Made by a program: the position numbers and the translations under genes. From contig JAMJFZ010002594.1 of the NCBI GenBank assembly GCA_026225945.1, positions 62,001 to 126,000 on the forward strand: a stretch of 64,000 bases of DNA. The letters are read 5' to 3'. Below the pieces are notes generated by a model that saw nothing but the letters and a program-made list of their open reading frames with translations, was not told the origin of the DNA and searched no databases. Shown here piece after piece: positions 34,056 to 64,000 of this stretch (position 1 is the stretch's first letter; every line of letters starts with the position of its first letter). Source of the stretch: Cricetomys ansorgei (lineage: Eukaryota > Chordata > Mammalia > Rodentia > Nesomyidae).

Positions 34056-34969
34056 TGAATAAAGCAGAGCTGGTCAGGAGTTCGAGGTTATTTTTTCATA
34101 CACAGCAGGTTGCTAGTTCATGCTTATGGTTGAGGACATGAACTGTCGCTTCCTGCTCCAGCCTCCAGGCGGGGATCAGTCATCTGTAAAGGCATGAAGC
34201 CGCTAAGTGACGGAACACAGCCCCCTCCCTGACCATTATCACCGACATGGGAGCTTGGCCTGACACTGGAGGAGAGGACCTCCCCACGCTGCCCCTTTAT
34301 CATGCAGTTGGCCGTAGATCCCGGTTCTGAGGGCCTCTGATCCTCACTGAACTCCTCTGCGCCTTGCTGTTCTCCTCTGCAGGATGGAATAATAACAGAA
34401 TTGGAGTCCTCTGGAGAGCCCAGTACAAGACTCAAGTGTGGAACAGAGCTAATCTAATCCAAGCACCGCGTCTTCGTCTGTATCCATGGCTACAACATAG
34501 GAGAGTGGGTAATTTACAACCACAGAGCAGTTGGGGACCTGATGCTGGAGGCTGGAAAATCCAGGAGGGAGGGGCCAGCCTCCGGGTAAGAAGCCTTCTT
34601 ACTAAGCCACCCTAGGGGCAAGCGAGGGCCGTGACCGCTTTTTCCAGTAAATTCACTGTATAACTAACCCAGTATTGAGAGAAAGACCAGAAGCTCTTGC
34701 TGCGGGGCAGAGACCCAGAGACACTGCAGATTGGACGTGGCATTCCAAACTTTGAGGAAACCATTCAAACCGTGAGTATTGGGTTGGACCGCACTACCCC
34801 GACACCCCACAGAAACCCATAAAGCACAGTTAGTTTTAATGAGATTTATTTAATAACTATGAATCGAGCATCTACTGTTTGGTGCTCTGTACCATACTCC
34901 CAGGCTCCGGGAACGAATCCGTGAGCACAGCTGAGATCTCCACCCTCACGGGCTCCGGGTCTACAACAT

Positions 34970-35290
34970 AACCATGTCAGTGACTTTTCCTGTTGCTGTG
35001 ACTGATGCCTGACAAAGGAGGGAGGGGTTTATTGTGGCTCACGGTCAGGGGTGCTTTACCCATCAGAGGAGGTGTGGTGACAGGAACATGAGGCTCGGTC
35101 ACATGCAAACCTCAGTCGGGAAGCAGAGAGACGCGTGGGCTCAGCTCCTTCCTGACGAGATGGTGCCACCTGCATTTTGCGTGGGTCTTCCCCCCTTGAC
35201 CTCATCTAGGAAACCCTTCAGGGGCACGTCCAGGTTTGCCCCTCGGTGGTGTAGATCCTGTCATGTTGGCAATATGCAGATATCAAGTCG
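34970..35290 (-). mobile_element. MaLR-type LTR, reverse
   Basis: cctgttgctgtgactgatgc, ctgacaaaggagggaggggt and ttattgtggctcacggtcag are typical of the reverse complement of rodent MaLR LTRs. Confidence 0.6.
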
Positions 35291-35679
35291 AAGGTAGTGC
35301 CCGCCCATGGAAAACACAGAGCCATGTGCTAGCCCAGGCCCCGCGCTCCGGGAAACAGAAAGGAACTGGTGTGAAGTAGCCGACACCTGTAATCCTAGCC
35401 CATGAGTAAGAAAACCAAAATACGGAGTGAGAATGGGGGTGGGGAAGCACGGTGGTTTTCCTTTCCTTTTCTTTTCTTCTCCCTTTCTTGAGCTCCGCCT
35501 GCCTCTGCTCCCACGCGCGGGGTTCAGCCGTGAGCCACCACACCTGTAATCCCAGCTTTTTTTTTTTTTTTGAGCCAAGGTCCCCCCTAACCCAGGCTAG
35601 CTTCAAGGTCACTACGCAGCTGAAATTTACCTTAAGCTCATGATCCTCCTTAAAATGTTTTTAAATTAAAAATGATTTG

Positions 35680-35800
35680 TTAGGCATGGTGGCACGTGCT
35701 CCATAATCTTATCCCTTGGGAGTCTGAGGCAGGAGGATTATGAGTTGAGGCCAACCTCAGCTACTTAGTGAAACTGTCTAAAACAAAAAGGCAACAACAA
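35680..35800 (+). mobile_element. B1-like SINE, diverged
   Basis: Forward: ttaggcatggtggcacgtgc, ctgaggcaggaggattatga and ctcagctacttagtgaaac. Confidence 0.65.
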
Positions 35801-36147
35801 GAAAAACCCCGCCAACCTGGCCACGCAGGGAGACCCCGTCTCAGACACACCGACCAAATAGATGATAAAATAACTTTAAAAATGTAAAAACTCAAAGTTG
35901 CAGGCATGGTAGGCAGTCTCTGTGAGTTTAGGGCCAGCCTGGTCTACATAGCAAGTTTCAGGACACAGGGTTCATAGTGAGACCCTGTCTCAAAACCACC
36001 AAACCAAGCCAAAGAGCCAGTAAGATGGCTGGGGGTGGTGGTGAAGGCGCCACACAGAACAATGAGAAACAACCTCAGTTCTGTCCCTGGAGCCTGACTT
36101 TGGTCCCCAGAACCCAAGGAACGTAGAAGGAAAAGAATTGCCCTCAG

Positions 36148-36312
36148 CTGGGCTGTGGTGGCGCACGCCTTTAATCCCAGCACCTGGGAGTTAGAGGCAG
36201 AGGCAGGTGGATCTCTGTGAGTTTGAGTCCAGCCTGGTCTACAGAGTGAGTTCTGGGACAGCCAGGGTTACAACAGAGAAACCCTGTCTCAGAAAAAAAA
36301 CAAAAAGAAAGA
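36148..36312 (+). mobile_element. B1 SINE
   Basis: Forward B1: cgcacgcctttaatcccagc, gaggcaggtggatctctgtg and cagcctggtctacagagtga, with an A-rich tail. It follows a B3-like fragment at about 36005-36135. Confidence 0.92.
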
Positions 36313-36399
36313 AAAGAACTGTTACCACTGATTTATCCTTCTGACTTGGAAGTGCACCGTTACCCACACTTAAAAAATAAATACAAAGAAAACCAGAAA

Positions 36400-36790
36400 G
36401 TAAATACATGCGTCAAAAGCAACTTGGGGAAGAGAGGGTTTATTTCCGCTTACAGCTCTCAGGCCACAGCCATTACTGAGGAAGCCAGGGCAGGAACTCC
36501 GAGGCAGGAGTGACACAGACATCATGGAGGGTGCTCTTACTGGCTTGCTCCCCAGGGCTTGCTCAGCTTGCCTTCCTATTCTGTCTAAGACTCGTGCCCG
36601 TGGGTACACCGCCCCAAGTGAGCTGGACCCTCCCACATCAACGCCAGTCAAGAAAATTCAGCACAAGCTTTTCCACAGGCCAACCTACGGGGGACATTTT
36701 CCCAATTGAGGTTCCCTCTTCTCAAATGAACCCAGTGTTACATGTTCCTGGCAATCCAGTTACTGCACGGCACACAAATTGATATAAAAC
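36400..36790 (-). mobile_element. MaLR-type LTR, reverse
   Basis: ggtttatttccgcttacagc, tcaggccacagccattactg and gctcagcttgccttcctatt match reverse MaLR LTR organisation. Diverged. Confidence 0.5.
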
Positions 36791-38769
36791 TAGCCAGCAC
36801 AAGAAATAAACAATGAGCTAATTTAAAATTAATTATAATTACATGCAATAATATTATAACAATGAATTTCATTTTAAGTACTTTAAATTCTAACTTTTTA
36901 ATTTTTTAAGTGTGTGTGCTGGGGATAGATCCCAGGGGCTCGCCACACCGGGGAAGTGCCTCACCACTGAGCTACATCTGGCCCATTCGACATTTCATTT
37001 TATGTTTATTTTATGTTTATTTTTAAATGGAACCCAGCTTATCCAAAACAACACCGTCCAACAAGAGGTCTTGGCTGCCATTTGAGCTCTTGGTGGCCAC
37101 GCGTGGCTGGTGGCACGGGGATGAACGCTGTGTGGAGCACAAAGGGCACGGTGACGTCACAGGCTTGGCTCACCGCGGAGACGGAGCTCCTGTCTGCCGC
37201 TGGCCTGAGGGTTTCTGACTCCTGTCCCGACCCCCCACACCCCCCACCCACCGCTGTAAAACTTGACCCAGGCTCCAAGAGACCCCGGAGGCTCTGGGAA
37301 CAGCCCAGCTTTGGGGCAGCGCTGGTCACCAGGGAGGGTGTGAAGGAATGGGAGCCAAGCTCCCTGGGACCCTCCTAGGATGAAGCGAGGGAAGGGTGGG
37401 CCTGTCTTTAATGAAGAGTTTGAAACTTTTTTTCACAGAATTTTTTGATTTAATTTATAGTGTGTAGCCCAGACTGGTCCAGAACTCTCCGTTCATGTGA
37501 TATATTTTTTAAATTAATGAAAAAACCCTAAAGAATGGAAAGCATGCATTCACATAAAAACTTGGACACGGAGCAGCAGTGTCCACCATAGCTAAAAGGT
37601 GTGTGGACCATGAATGGCCACCCACAGACATGTAGGAAGTGCCGTGACCCCTGAAATGATGCTCTGTATCCACTACAGAAGGGATAATCAGGGATCCGTG
37701 TTCTGGAGAATAAGCTTTGAAAGCATGGTGCTAAGCGAAATAAGCCTGTCACAAGTCTACATCCCATTTCCATGAAACGCCCAGAATGGACAGGTCCAGG
37801 CAGGGAGGGTCCATGGCTGGCAGACGCTGAGCTAGAGGCCCGGATGGGGAGTGGCTGCCCAGTAGACCCGGAGTTTCTCTTGGGATGAGGAAGATGTTCT
37901 AAACAGATTGAATGATGTGATGCGTTTCGAAAGGCAGAGGCAGCTCAGCAGGCCGGTGTGCTGCAGCCACGGCCGACCACCTGATCCCCACGTGGTGGGA
38001 GCGCCGGCTTCTGCCGCTGTTCTCCACACCCCAGCTGTCACACAAGTGCACGAGGTGCCTGTGCACGCACACACACACGCATATACACTAACACACACAC
38101 ACTCAACATACACACTCAACATACACACATGTACACATACATACACACATGTTAGGGAATTATAATTAATATTAACGGTGGGTTTCGATAAAGAGCCATG
38201 AGAACTTTCCGAGATGGAAAACCTGGGTGGCCAAGGCAGAGGGGTCAAGGCAGAGAGAGGGTCTTGCCTCTTCAACCTCTTCTGGTGCCGACCTGTCTCC
38301 TTCTCTGGAGCTCCTTCCCCCCCAGAACATGGCCTCTAGGTATTTTATTAAAGGAAGCACCGCCCACCATTACACCAGCCTTAATGCTTAATAAATAGAA
38401 CTGCACAGTGCACCAACCCCAGCTGGCTGGCATGATGCCATTTCACCCAGTCAAGTCCCAAGCAAGGTCTTCCCTACAAGGTGCTCAGGCTGAGGGAGGG
38501 CCTTGTAAAGTCCCTCCATTAGCATTAATACAATGGGATGCTTTTATGTCAAATACCTCAGTGGGCAGACAGCATTAGAACGGCAACTGTTCCAATCAAA
38601 GGCCACTAAGTAGACAGTGGCTGGTGCTCCAAATGAGCACGCTTTCTGCGCCCCAGAGCCCACTCCTGAGAAGCTGTTTCCAATGGCGAAGGAAGGTGAC
38701 CCGGCAGCGGTTCAGGCCGCTGGATAAACCGCTTAATATTTGAGAATACGTTCAAATGTACCTCAACAC

Positions 38770-38897
38770 ACATACACACACATATGCTCACACACACATA
38801 CACACACACACATACACACACACACACATATACACACATATACATACACACACACATACACACACATGCTCACACACACACACATACACACACATAC

Positions 38898-38928
<31 letters not shown>

Positions 38929-39080
38929 CATACATATACACACATATACACACTCACACACACATACACACAAACACATATACATACACACACATACACA
39001 CACACACATACACACATACACACACATGCTCACACACACACACACATACACACACTCACACACACACACACACACACAGG
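38770..39080. repeat. Long CA-rich microsatellite
   Basis: About 310 bp of CA repeats are interrupted by CATA and ATGCTCA units. The array ends about 0.5 kb upstream of the Hnf1a promoter elements. Open frames of HTHT type through it are artefacts. Confidence 0.95.
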
Positions 39081-39547
39081 CAATCTGTGCCCGGCTGGTG
39101 CTCCTTGGGATCACACAATGACAGAAGGGGCACACCGCAGACCCAGCATAGCCCTCAGTGCAGAAGTTCAAGGTGTTAAAACACAAACCTTAAGTTTTTT
39201 TCCCGGGGAAGTCTGGTGCTGGCTTGGATAGAGGTGCAGCACCCCACTCCAGGGAATGACCTAACTCTGCCCTTGAGAACCCGCCCAGTAGCCCAGAGCT
39301 CCCTGCTGCTTCAGCGGCTCCAAGAAACCTACTTTTAAAGTTCTCCTGGCTCAGGCTGAAACGACCAAGGCCCTTGGGCAGCGGACCCAGTGCCGCTCTC
39401 AGGGGCCTTCTGGCTCCTGGTACCTCTATCCTTGAGCCCCTGGCCCCACTCACCTCCCCCACCCGCCCTTCTGCTTACTCCCAGTTGCAGGCCACGGCTC
39501 CCCGTCCCTCTCACAGCCATGAGGCCTGTACTTTGCAAGGCTGAAGT

Positions 39548-39562
39548 CCAAAGTTCAGTCCC
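39548..39562 (+). promoter_or_regulatory. Hnf1a: HNF4A binding site
   Basis: TCCAAAGTTCAGTCC is a DR1-type HNF4 site, the element hit by the known human -58 promoter mutation in MODY3. Position and flanks are conserved. Confidence 0.85.
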
Positions 39563-39614
39563 TTCGCTAAGCACACGGATAAATATGAACCTTGGAGAAT
39601 TTCCCCAGCTCCAA

Positions 39615-39622
39615 TGTAAACA
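39615..39622 (+). promoter_or_regulatory. Hnf1a: FOXA (HNF3) motif
   Basis: TGTAAACA is a perfect forkhead consensus, 53 bp downstream of the HNF4 site. It could lie at or just after the transcription start. Confidence 0.6.
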
Positions 39623-39698
39623 GAGCAGGCAGGGGCCCTGAATCACTGGCCGCTGGGGCCAGGGTTGGGGGCTGGGGGTGCCCACAGGGCTTGACTAG

Positions 39699-60277
<20,579 letters not shown>

Positions 60278-61290
60278 CCATGGTGACTGCCTCCCCGGAG
60301 CCTGCACTGCCTGCATGGGGGGGGGGCACAGCCACACCGCCCGGAGGACTCTAAGGCTGCAGTGTTTCCCACTGCCGGCTGCTGGCCTCCCCGGGGTCTA
60401 AGCCTTCATCCCACTGCTACTCCTCCAGCACCGGAAAGGGCTGACTCTGAGTGTCTCAGCTCCAGAAGGGACACAAAGAGCTGGAAGACAGCCCAGCCTG
60501 GGCAGTACTTTGAAAGATCATCCCTGAGGCCTGGGATCAAGAATTCGATACTTGGAAGGTGGAAGCCTGTGAGGCTGGCACCCCCAGCTGGCATCTGCGG
60601 GCACCAAAAGATCTCTGCGCTGAGCTCTGAGGCCCTAGATCAGCATGGCTGCCTTCTGTCTCCTCTGCATCCCCGGCCAGTCCACCTGCGCCAGCTCCTT
60701 CCAGTGATCCACGTGCTCCTGTGGATGACCCCAGACAGACACTTTCCAAGTGGCTGTTCTCGAAGGCCTGGGAGCTGAGAAGGAATGCAGGGCTCTCTGG
60801 GCTTTCTCGCCCCAAGCTGTCCTGTCTCCCAGACCCAGGATCTCCTGTGCAGGCCATTCACTCCCTGGGTCGTGTCTTCTGATGCCAGCCTGGTATCTTG
60901 CCTCCACTAGGAAGGCCACCTCAGGACTAAGGGGTTGTCCAGCCTGTTCCGAGGCCATGTCCTGGGCTGTCAGCTCTTCCATCGTGGTGTGAGGGAGACC
61001 TCTGGAACTCAGAAGCAGGCAAGGCCTGAGCAGTATCTGCTGGAGAGGTTGCTGAGACCAGCAGAAGCCACCTAAGTGGCCTGGGCTGCGGTGGGGGCCG
61101 GCAGCCGAAGCATCCAAGCTCCTGAGAGCTGTGAGGAGCTGTGAGAACCCAGAGCTCCTGGGATGAGACAACATCTCTTCGGCCTACTGCAGAGAACCTG
61201 GCCCTCAGTGGGCTCTCTGGGACTGAGGACAGGCCTGGAGAAAGCCAGTGTCCCCTGCAGCTTACAGCCAGCCATGGGCGAGCCTGTACA

Positions 61291-61296
61291 TTTATT
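61291..61296 (-). terminator. Custos: Candidate Custos polyadenylation signal (AATAAA on minus strand)
   Basis: TTTATT on the plus strand reads AATAAA on the minus strand, 9 bp from the Hnf1a AGTAAA signal. I found no better signal between here and the Custos stop codon. If used, the two transcripts overlap at their 3' ends. Confidence 0.5.
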
Positions 61297-61304
61297 TAAC
61301 TTTT

Positions 61305-61310
61305 AGTAAA
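61305..61310 (+). terminator. Hnf1a: Hnf1a polyadenylation signal (AGTAAA variant)
   Basis: AGTAAA in the context aacttttagtaaagtcag, about 1 kb after the stop codon. I recall the same variant signal at the human gene end. Confidence 0.65.
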
Positions 61311-61754
61311 GTCAGTGAAAAACACGCTGGAGCTCCCTGCTTATCTATCAGTAGTAAGGAAGGAAGCCTGGGGGAGGGGCAGGCGAGGAGCCTGAGGCGA
61401 GGACACATGTTCATGCCTCTGTTTCTCTCGTTTAACTGGAAAGGAGGCGAGGTGACGCCACCTGAGTTTGGGCCCCCTCCTTGCAGAAGACCCACTGCGG
61501 TTCCGGAGGCTTGGAGCTGGGGTGAGGAAGCACGTTTTGGGGTCTGGGTGGGAGGACCCCTCGTGTGGTTTGTATTTAAAACGCCCCTCAACATCCAGCA
61601 CTGAGGACGCGGCTTGGCGGCAGAGCACTTGCCTAGCCTGATGCCCCCAGCCCAGCTGCACAGCACTGCCTCACTCTGGTACCCTGCCCCCAGGAGGCAG
61701 GAGCAGGATGCCCGCACATCTGAGGCCAGATTGAGCTGTTAGAGAGATACTCCA

Positions 61755-61895
61755 TTTTTCTTTTTTCCCATTTCTATGTGGCCCTGGCTGTCCTGGAACT
61801 TGCTCGTAGTCCAGGTTGGCCTCAAGCTCAGAGATCTGCCTGTCTCTGCCTAGAGAATGCTGGGATTAAATTAGTGTGCCAGCATGGCTCAGCTG
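61755..61895 (-). mobile_element. B1 SINE
   Basis: Reverse relative to the plus strand: tatgtggccctggctgtcct, ccaggttggcctcaagctca and gggattaaattagtgtgcca. It is in sense orientation relative to Custos transcription. Confidence 0.85.
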
Positions 61896-62415
61896 AGACA
61901 CTCTCAGACAGTAGAGCAATGACGAAAAGATCAGAGAGTACCCAGTCTAAACCTCGGGGGCCTGGCCACTCACCTCCCTTCCTCTGTGCTGGGGGGGGAG
62001 GAGTCAGAACCCTGTACCCAAGCCTGCGCCCTAAGGCTAACTTGGTCCTCCGCACCCCGCAGCTGATTTCCAGTGAGCGAATTGCCTCAGACACATAATT
62101 ACCGTTAGTATATTAAGCAACTTGGGGCGAAATTTTAAGGAAAAAAAAAAAAAGGGGGGAATGTCTTCTTTTCCAGTCAATGCTGTTGAGTCCGTGTGGG
62201 CTGGGGGAGAGGTACAAAGGTTTCTCTGGCCTCAGTATCGTGGAGACCCCCTCCCCCTCGTTCTCAAAGACCACCTGTCATGCCAGGCTGGGTGGTGGCG
62301 ATGGAGTCTGAAGAGCCCTCCCTCCCGGGGCAAGCGTCCTGAAAGCGCCCTGGCCCACACACCAGCTGCCTTGCTTGGACTCTTGGGCAAGCTCAACCAA
62401 CACTGCTGTGGGCAG

Positions 62416-62465
62416 AGTCCTCGGAACCTGGGGGGTGCGGAGTCCTCGGAACCTGGGGGGTGCGG
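62416..62465. repeat. 25-bp perfect tandem duplication
   Basis: agtcctcggaacctgggggg plus tgcgg occurs twice head to tail without a mismatch. Confidence 0.95.
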
Positions 62466-62528
62466 CGCGGCTCCGCCTTCACCCCACGGCAGCGCCCAGA
62501 GCTGGCGGCCGTGGTGGCTACAGCAGGG

Positions 62529-62850
62529 TCAGTTCTCAGGCTCAGCTGCCGCACGTCCTGCTGACGGGCACGGGGAAGCCTCTCTGGCTTTCTTGGCCTT
62601 TTTCTTCCTTTTCTTCTTTTTGGTCCCGAGTGTCTCCGGGTCCCAGCGGATGCCTGCTGCCTGCTCTGCCCGCTCCAGGCCTGCGGCTCCGGCCGCGCCC
62701 ACGCCAGCCCCCTTCTTGGTTTTCTTTTCCGACTTCTCCTCCACCTCCTTCACCCTGGCGGGACGCTGGATGGCGGACTCCTGGAGGATGGCGGCGGCGG
62801 ACACAGCTGCCTCCCGGCACCGTTGCCGCTCCTCGTCACTGTCCTCGCTG
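62529..62850 (-). CDS. Custos: Custos last coding exon
   Basis: 322 nt on the minus strand after acceptor CCCCGGCAG. It begins with the last base of a Ser codon, then SEDSDEERQRCREAAVSAAA, and ends with the lysine-rich tail and AEPEN before TGA. Confidence 0.93.
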
Positions 62851-64000
62851 CTGCCGGGGAGACAGTCGGTTAGCTGGCGCCTGGATGGGCAGGGGGGCCG
62901 GCGGCTGGGCTGCTTAGCTAGAGCTCCGGATCAGCCAGGAGAGGAGAGGAGAGGTTGTGCGCTCTTACCTGGAACTGGGGGCCTGGCGCTTTCGGCGGGG
63001 TCTTGGAGAAGCTTCCTTCTTGTGGCTTCCTGGGATGGACGTAAAGAAAAGCCGGAAGCCTAGGGATCATGGGGACAGAGTCAGCACTCGGGTGAAGCGG
63101 ACACCAACCCTTCCTCCAGGCGCTGAGGCTGCACCTGTCCTCAGAGGCTCCCATCTAGTGGCAAAGACTCAGGCACCCCTGCCATGTGCACTGAAACAGG
63201 CTTGTGTGGGGAAAGGCGATCTCCCATGGAGCCAGAGGGGGCAGGCTGGAGGGCACCCACCCACTGCCATAGACAGCAAGGCTTCAGAGCGCCTGGTGGA
63301 CTTTGTTTTGAGACAGGGTCTATGTAACTCTGGCTGTCCTTGAGCTTGCTATGTAGACTAGGCTGGCCTCGAACTCAGAGACCTTCCTGCCTCTGTCTCA
63401 AGAGCAGGGATTCAAAGCATGTGCCTCCGCACCAGGCCTTCAGAGCCTTTCGGAAGTCAGCAGTTGAGCCTTAAGAGACTCAGCCTCCAAAGAGGATCAG
63501 GATCAGACTGGGTGGGAAAGACCAAACACTTCTGCAGGTCCCAGGGGAAGTGAGGGTTCTCACAGCTAGCTCATCCTGGGAATGGGGTGCCAGTGCCGTA
63601 ATTCCTGCTTCAGATAATTCCTGACTCAGAGTTGGGGGAGAGCAGATGCAAGGAGAAACATGCAGCATGGCGCTGCCAGCCCCGCAGACCCAGGCACACA
63701 GCGGACACCCCACGGCAGCATCTGGCAGCACTTCAAGGACTCACCGCCCTCCTCTGCCGCCGGCTGCACCTCGGCCGTCTGCGGCTTCTTCCATACTTCT
63801 GAGATGGTTATGGAGCTGAGGGAGAGGAAATGCTAGACTTAGGATGGAATTTTGGGAAACAACAAAAGCATCTTTTGTTCTTAAATTTTTTTTAAATTTC
63901 TTTTTGCTGGGTTTGGGGCACAAGACTGTAACCCCAGAATCTGGGAGGTTGAAGCAAGAGGATCGGGAGGGTGCGCTTGCTCACCTGTCCAGCAGCGCTC
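62529..64000 (-). CDS. Custos: CUSTOS (C12orf43 homologue), C-terminal four coding exons, partial
   Basis: Coding segments on the minus strand are 64000-63985 (partial), 63815-63745, 63059-62969 and 62850-62529 (stop TGA). Joined they match the C-terminal half of human C12orf43/CUSTOS: ALLDS, ITISE, GFRLFFTSIPG, RRKRQ, SSSEDSDEE and REAAVSAAAILQESA, then a lysine-rich tail (GTKKKKRKKKAKKAREASP). All junctions are GT-AG with matching phases. CUSTOS is a small nuclear protein. Work on the Xenopus protein links it to beta-catenin/Wnt signalling and the nuclear envelope. It has no known enzymatic domain. The basic tail is NLS-like and the Ser/acidic patch resembles casein kinase 2 sites. The N-terminal exons lie beyond the right edge. 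Confidence 0.92.
62969..63059 (-). CDS. Custos: Custos internal coding exon
   Basis: 91 nt between acceptor ATCCCTAG and donor GTAAGA. It encodes GFRLFFTSIPGSHKKEASPR and PRRKRQAPS, the best conserved FRLFFTS motif of the family. Confidence 0.93.
63060..63744 (-). other. Custos: Custos intron with reverse B1
   Basis: 685-bp intron. A B1 at 63305-63440 (tatgtagactaggctggcct, gggattcaaagcatgtgcct) is reversed on the plus strand and therefore in sense with Custos. Confidence 0.88.
63745..63815 (-). CDS. Custos: Custos internal coding exon
   Basis: 71 nt between acceptor CTCCCTCAG and donor GTGAGT. It encodes SITISEVWKKPQTAEVQPAA and EEG, matching the ITISE segment of human CUSTOS. The stretch after it is diverged. 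Confidence 0.88.
63985..64000 (-). CDS. Custos: Custos coding exon, cut by the window edge
   Basis: The last 16 visible bases read ALLD plus AG before donor GTGAGC at 63984. ALLDS is the conserved sequence preceding ITISE. The rest of the exon is outside. Confidence 0.85.

Larger units (their letters stand above)
29941..39490. other. Intergenic DNA upstream of Hnf1a
   Basis: No protein gene recognised. It contains SINEs, MaLR fragments, a CpG-rich cluster at 32.9-33.5 kb and a long CA tract. In human the lncRNA HNF1A-AS1 starts about 6 kb upstream of HNF1A on the opposite strand. I cannot identify its exons here. Positions 29990-31080 and 37000-37900 hold nothing I recognise. Confidence 0.65.
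39490..39660 (+). promoter_or_regulatory. Hnf1a: Hnf1a proximal promoter
   Basis: Immediately upstream of exon 1, with the same motif order I know from the human HNF1A promoter. There is an HNF4-type direct repeat (TCCAAAGTTCAGTCC at 39548-39562), a TATA-like ataaatatgaacc (39580-39592) and a FOXA-type TGTAAACA (39615-39622). HNF4A activation of HNF1A through this site is established in human and mouse. The transcription start is probably near 39600-39640, giving a 5' UTR of about 200 nt with no upstream ATG before 39834. Confidence 0.85.
60278..61325 (+). other. Hnf1a: Hnf1a 3' UTR
   Basis: About 1.05 kb of repeat-free sequence from the stop codon to an AGTAAA signal at 61305-61310. Cleavage is expected about 15-25 bases further on. 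Confidence 0.75.
61311..62528 (-). other. Custos: Probable Custos 3' UTR / intergenic interval
   Basis: Between the Hnf1a end and the Custos stop. It holds a reverse B1 (61755-61895), an A13 tract near 62140 and a 25-bp perfect duplication (62416-62465). It is assigned to the Custos 3' UTR only if the signal at 61291-61296 is used. Confidence 0.5.

Noticed and set aside
38740..39231. His-Thr repeat open frames near the Hnf1a promoter
   Set aside because: CA microsatellite.

Overview
This is a mammalian chromosomal window from a muroid rodent. Mixed B1, B2/B3/B4 and ID SINEs and MaLR-type LTRs point to Muroidea. The proteins are rodent-like, but HNF1A is 632 residues by my count, against 628 (mouse) and 631 (human) as I remember them, so it may be a non-mouse species such as a cricetid. 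I cannot name the species. No bacterial operon, CRISPR array or novel defence system is present.

Layout. The order matches the human chromosome 12q24 block SPPL3 - HNF1A - C12orf43/CUSTOS. Positions 1-2501 are the start of Sppl3 intron 1 (minus strand). The first Sppl3 coding exon (2502-2524, -) lies in a large CpG island (about 1950-3440) with CGG/GCC tracts and YY1-like sites. About 36 kb of intergenic DNA follows (3440-39490). It is dominated by SINEs, MaLR LTRs, microsatellites and one decayed gammaretrovirus-like ERV (about 27370-29940). The Hnf1a promoter (about 39490-39660) carries HNF4-type and FOXA-type motifs. The ten coding exons of Hnf1a run from 39834 to 60277 (+), all with canonical GT-AG introns and consistent phases. 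The C-terminal four coding exons of Custos lie on the opposite strand at 62529-64000. The two genes converge tail to tail and their 3' ends probably overlap near 61.3 kb.

Function. The window joins an intramembrane protease of the Golgi (SPPL3, only the start codon exon), the liver/pancreas/kidney homeodomain activator HNF1A (complete), and a nuclear Wnt-pathway modulator (CUSTOS, C-terminal part). They are neighbours by synteny, not an operon.

Most unusual here are tandem repeats inside Hnf1a introns. One is a very homogeneous 24-copy, 37-bp CpG-rich VNTR in intron 3, ending about 21 bp before the exon 4 acceptor. Another is a 1.2-kb G-rich minisatellite in intron 1, and a third is a 24-bp palindromic repeat in intron 7. 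A 51-bp minisatellite in the intergenic region appears to have grown from a B2 tail. Intron 5 is 102 bp, divisible by three and free of in-frame stops. The exon 4 poly-C run that is the human MODY3 frameshift hotspot is interrupted here.

Limits: all SINE/LTR family names, the ERV class and the regulatory sites were assigned by eye. Boundaries of repeats are approximate (tens of bases).
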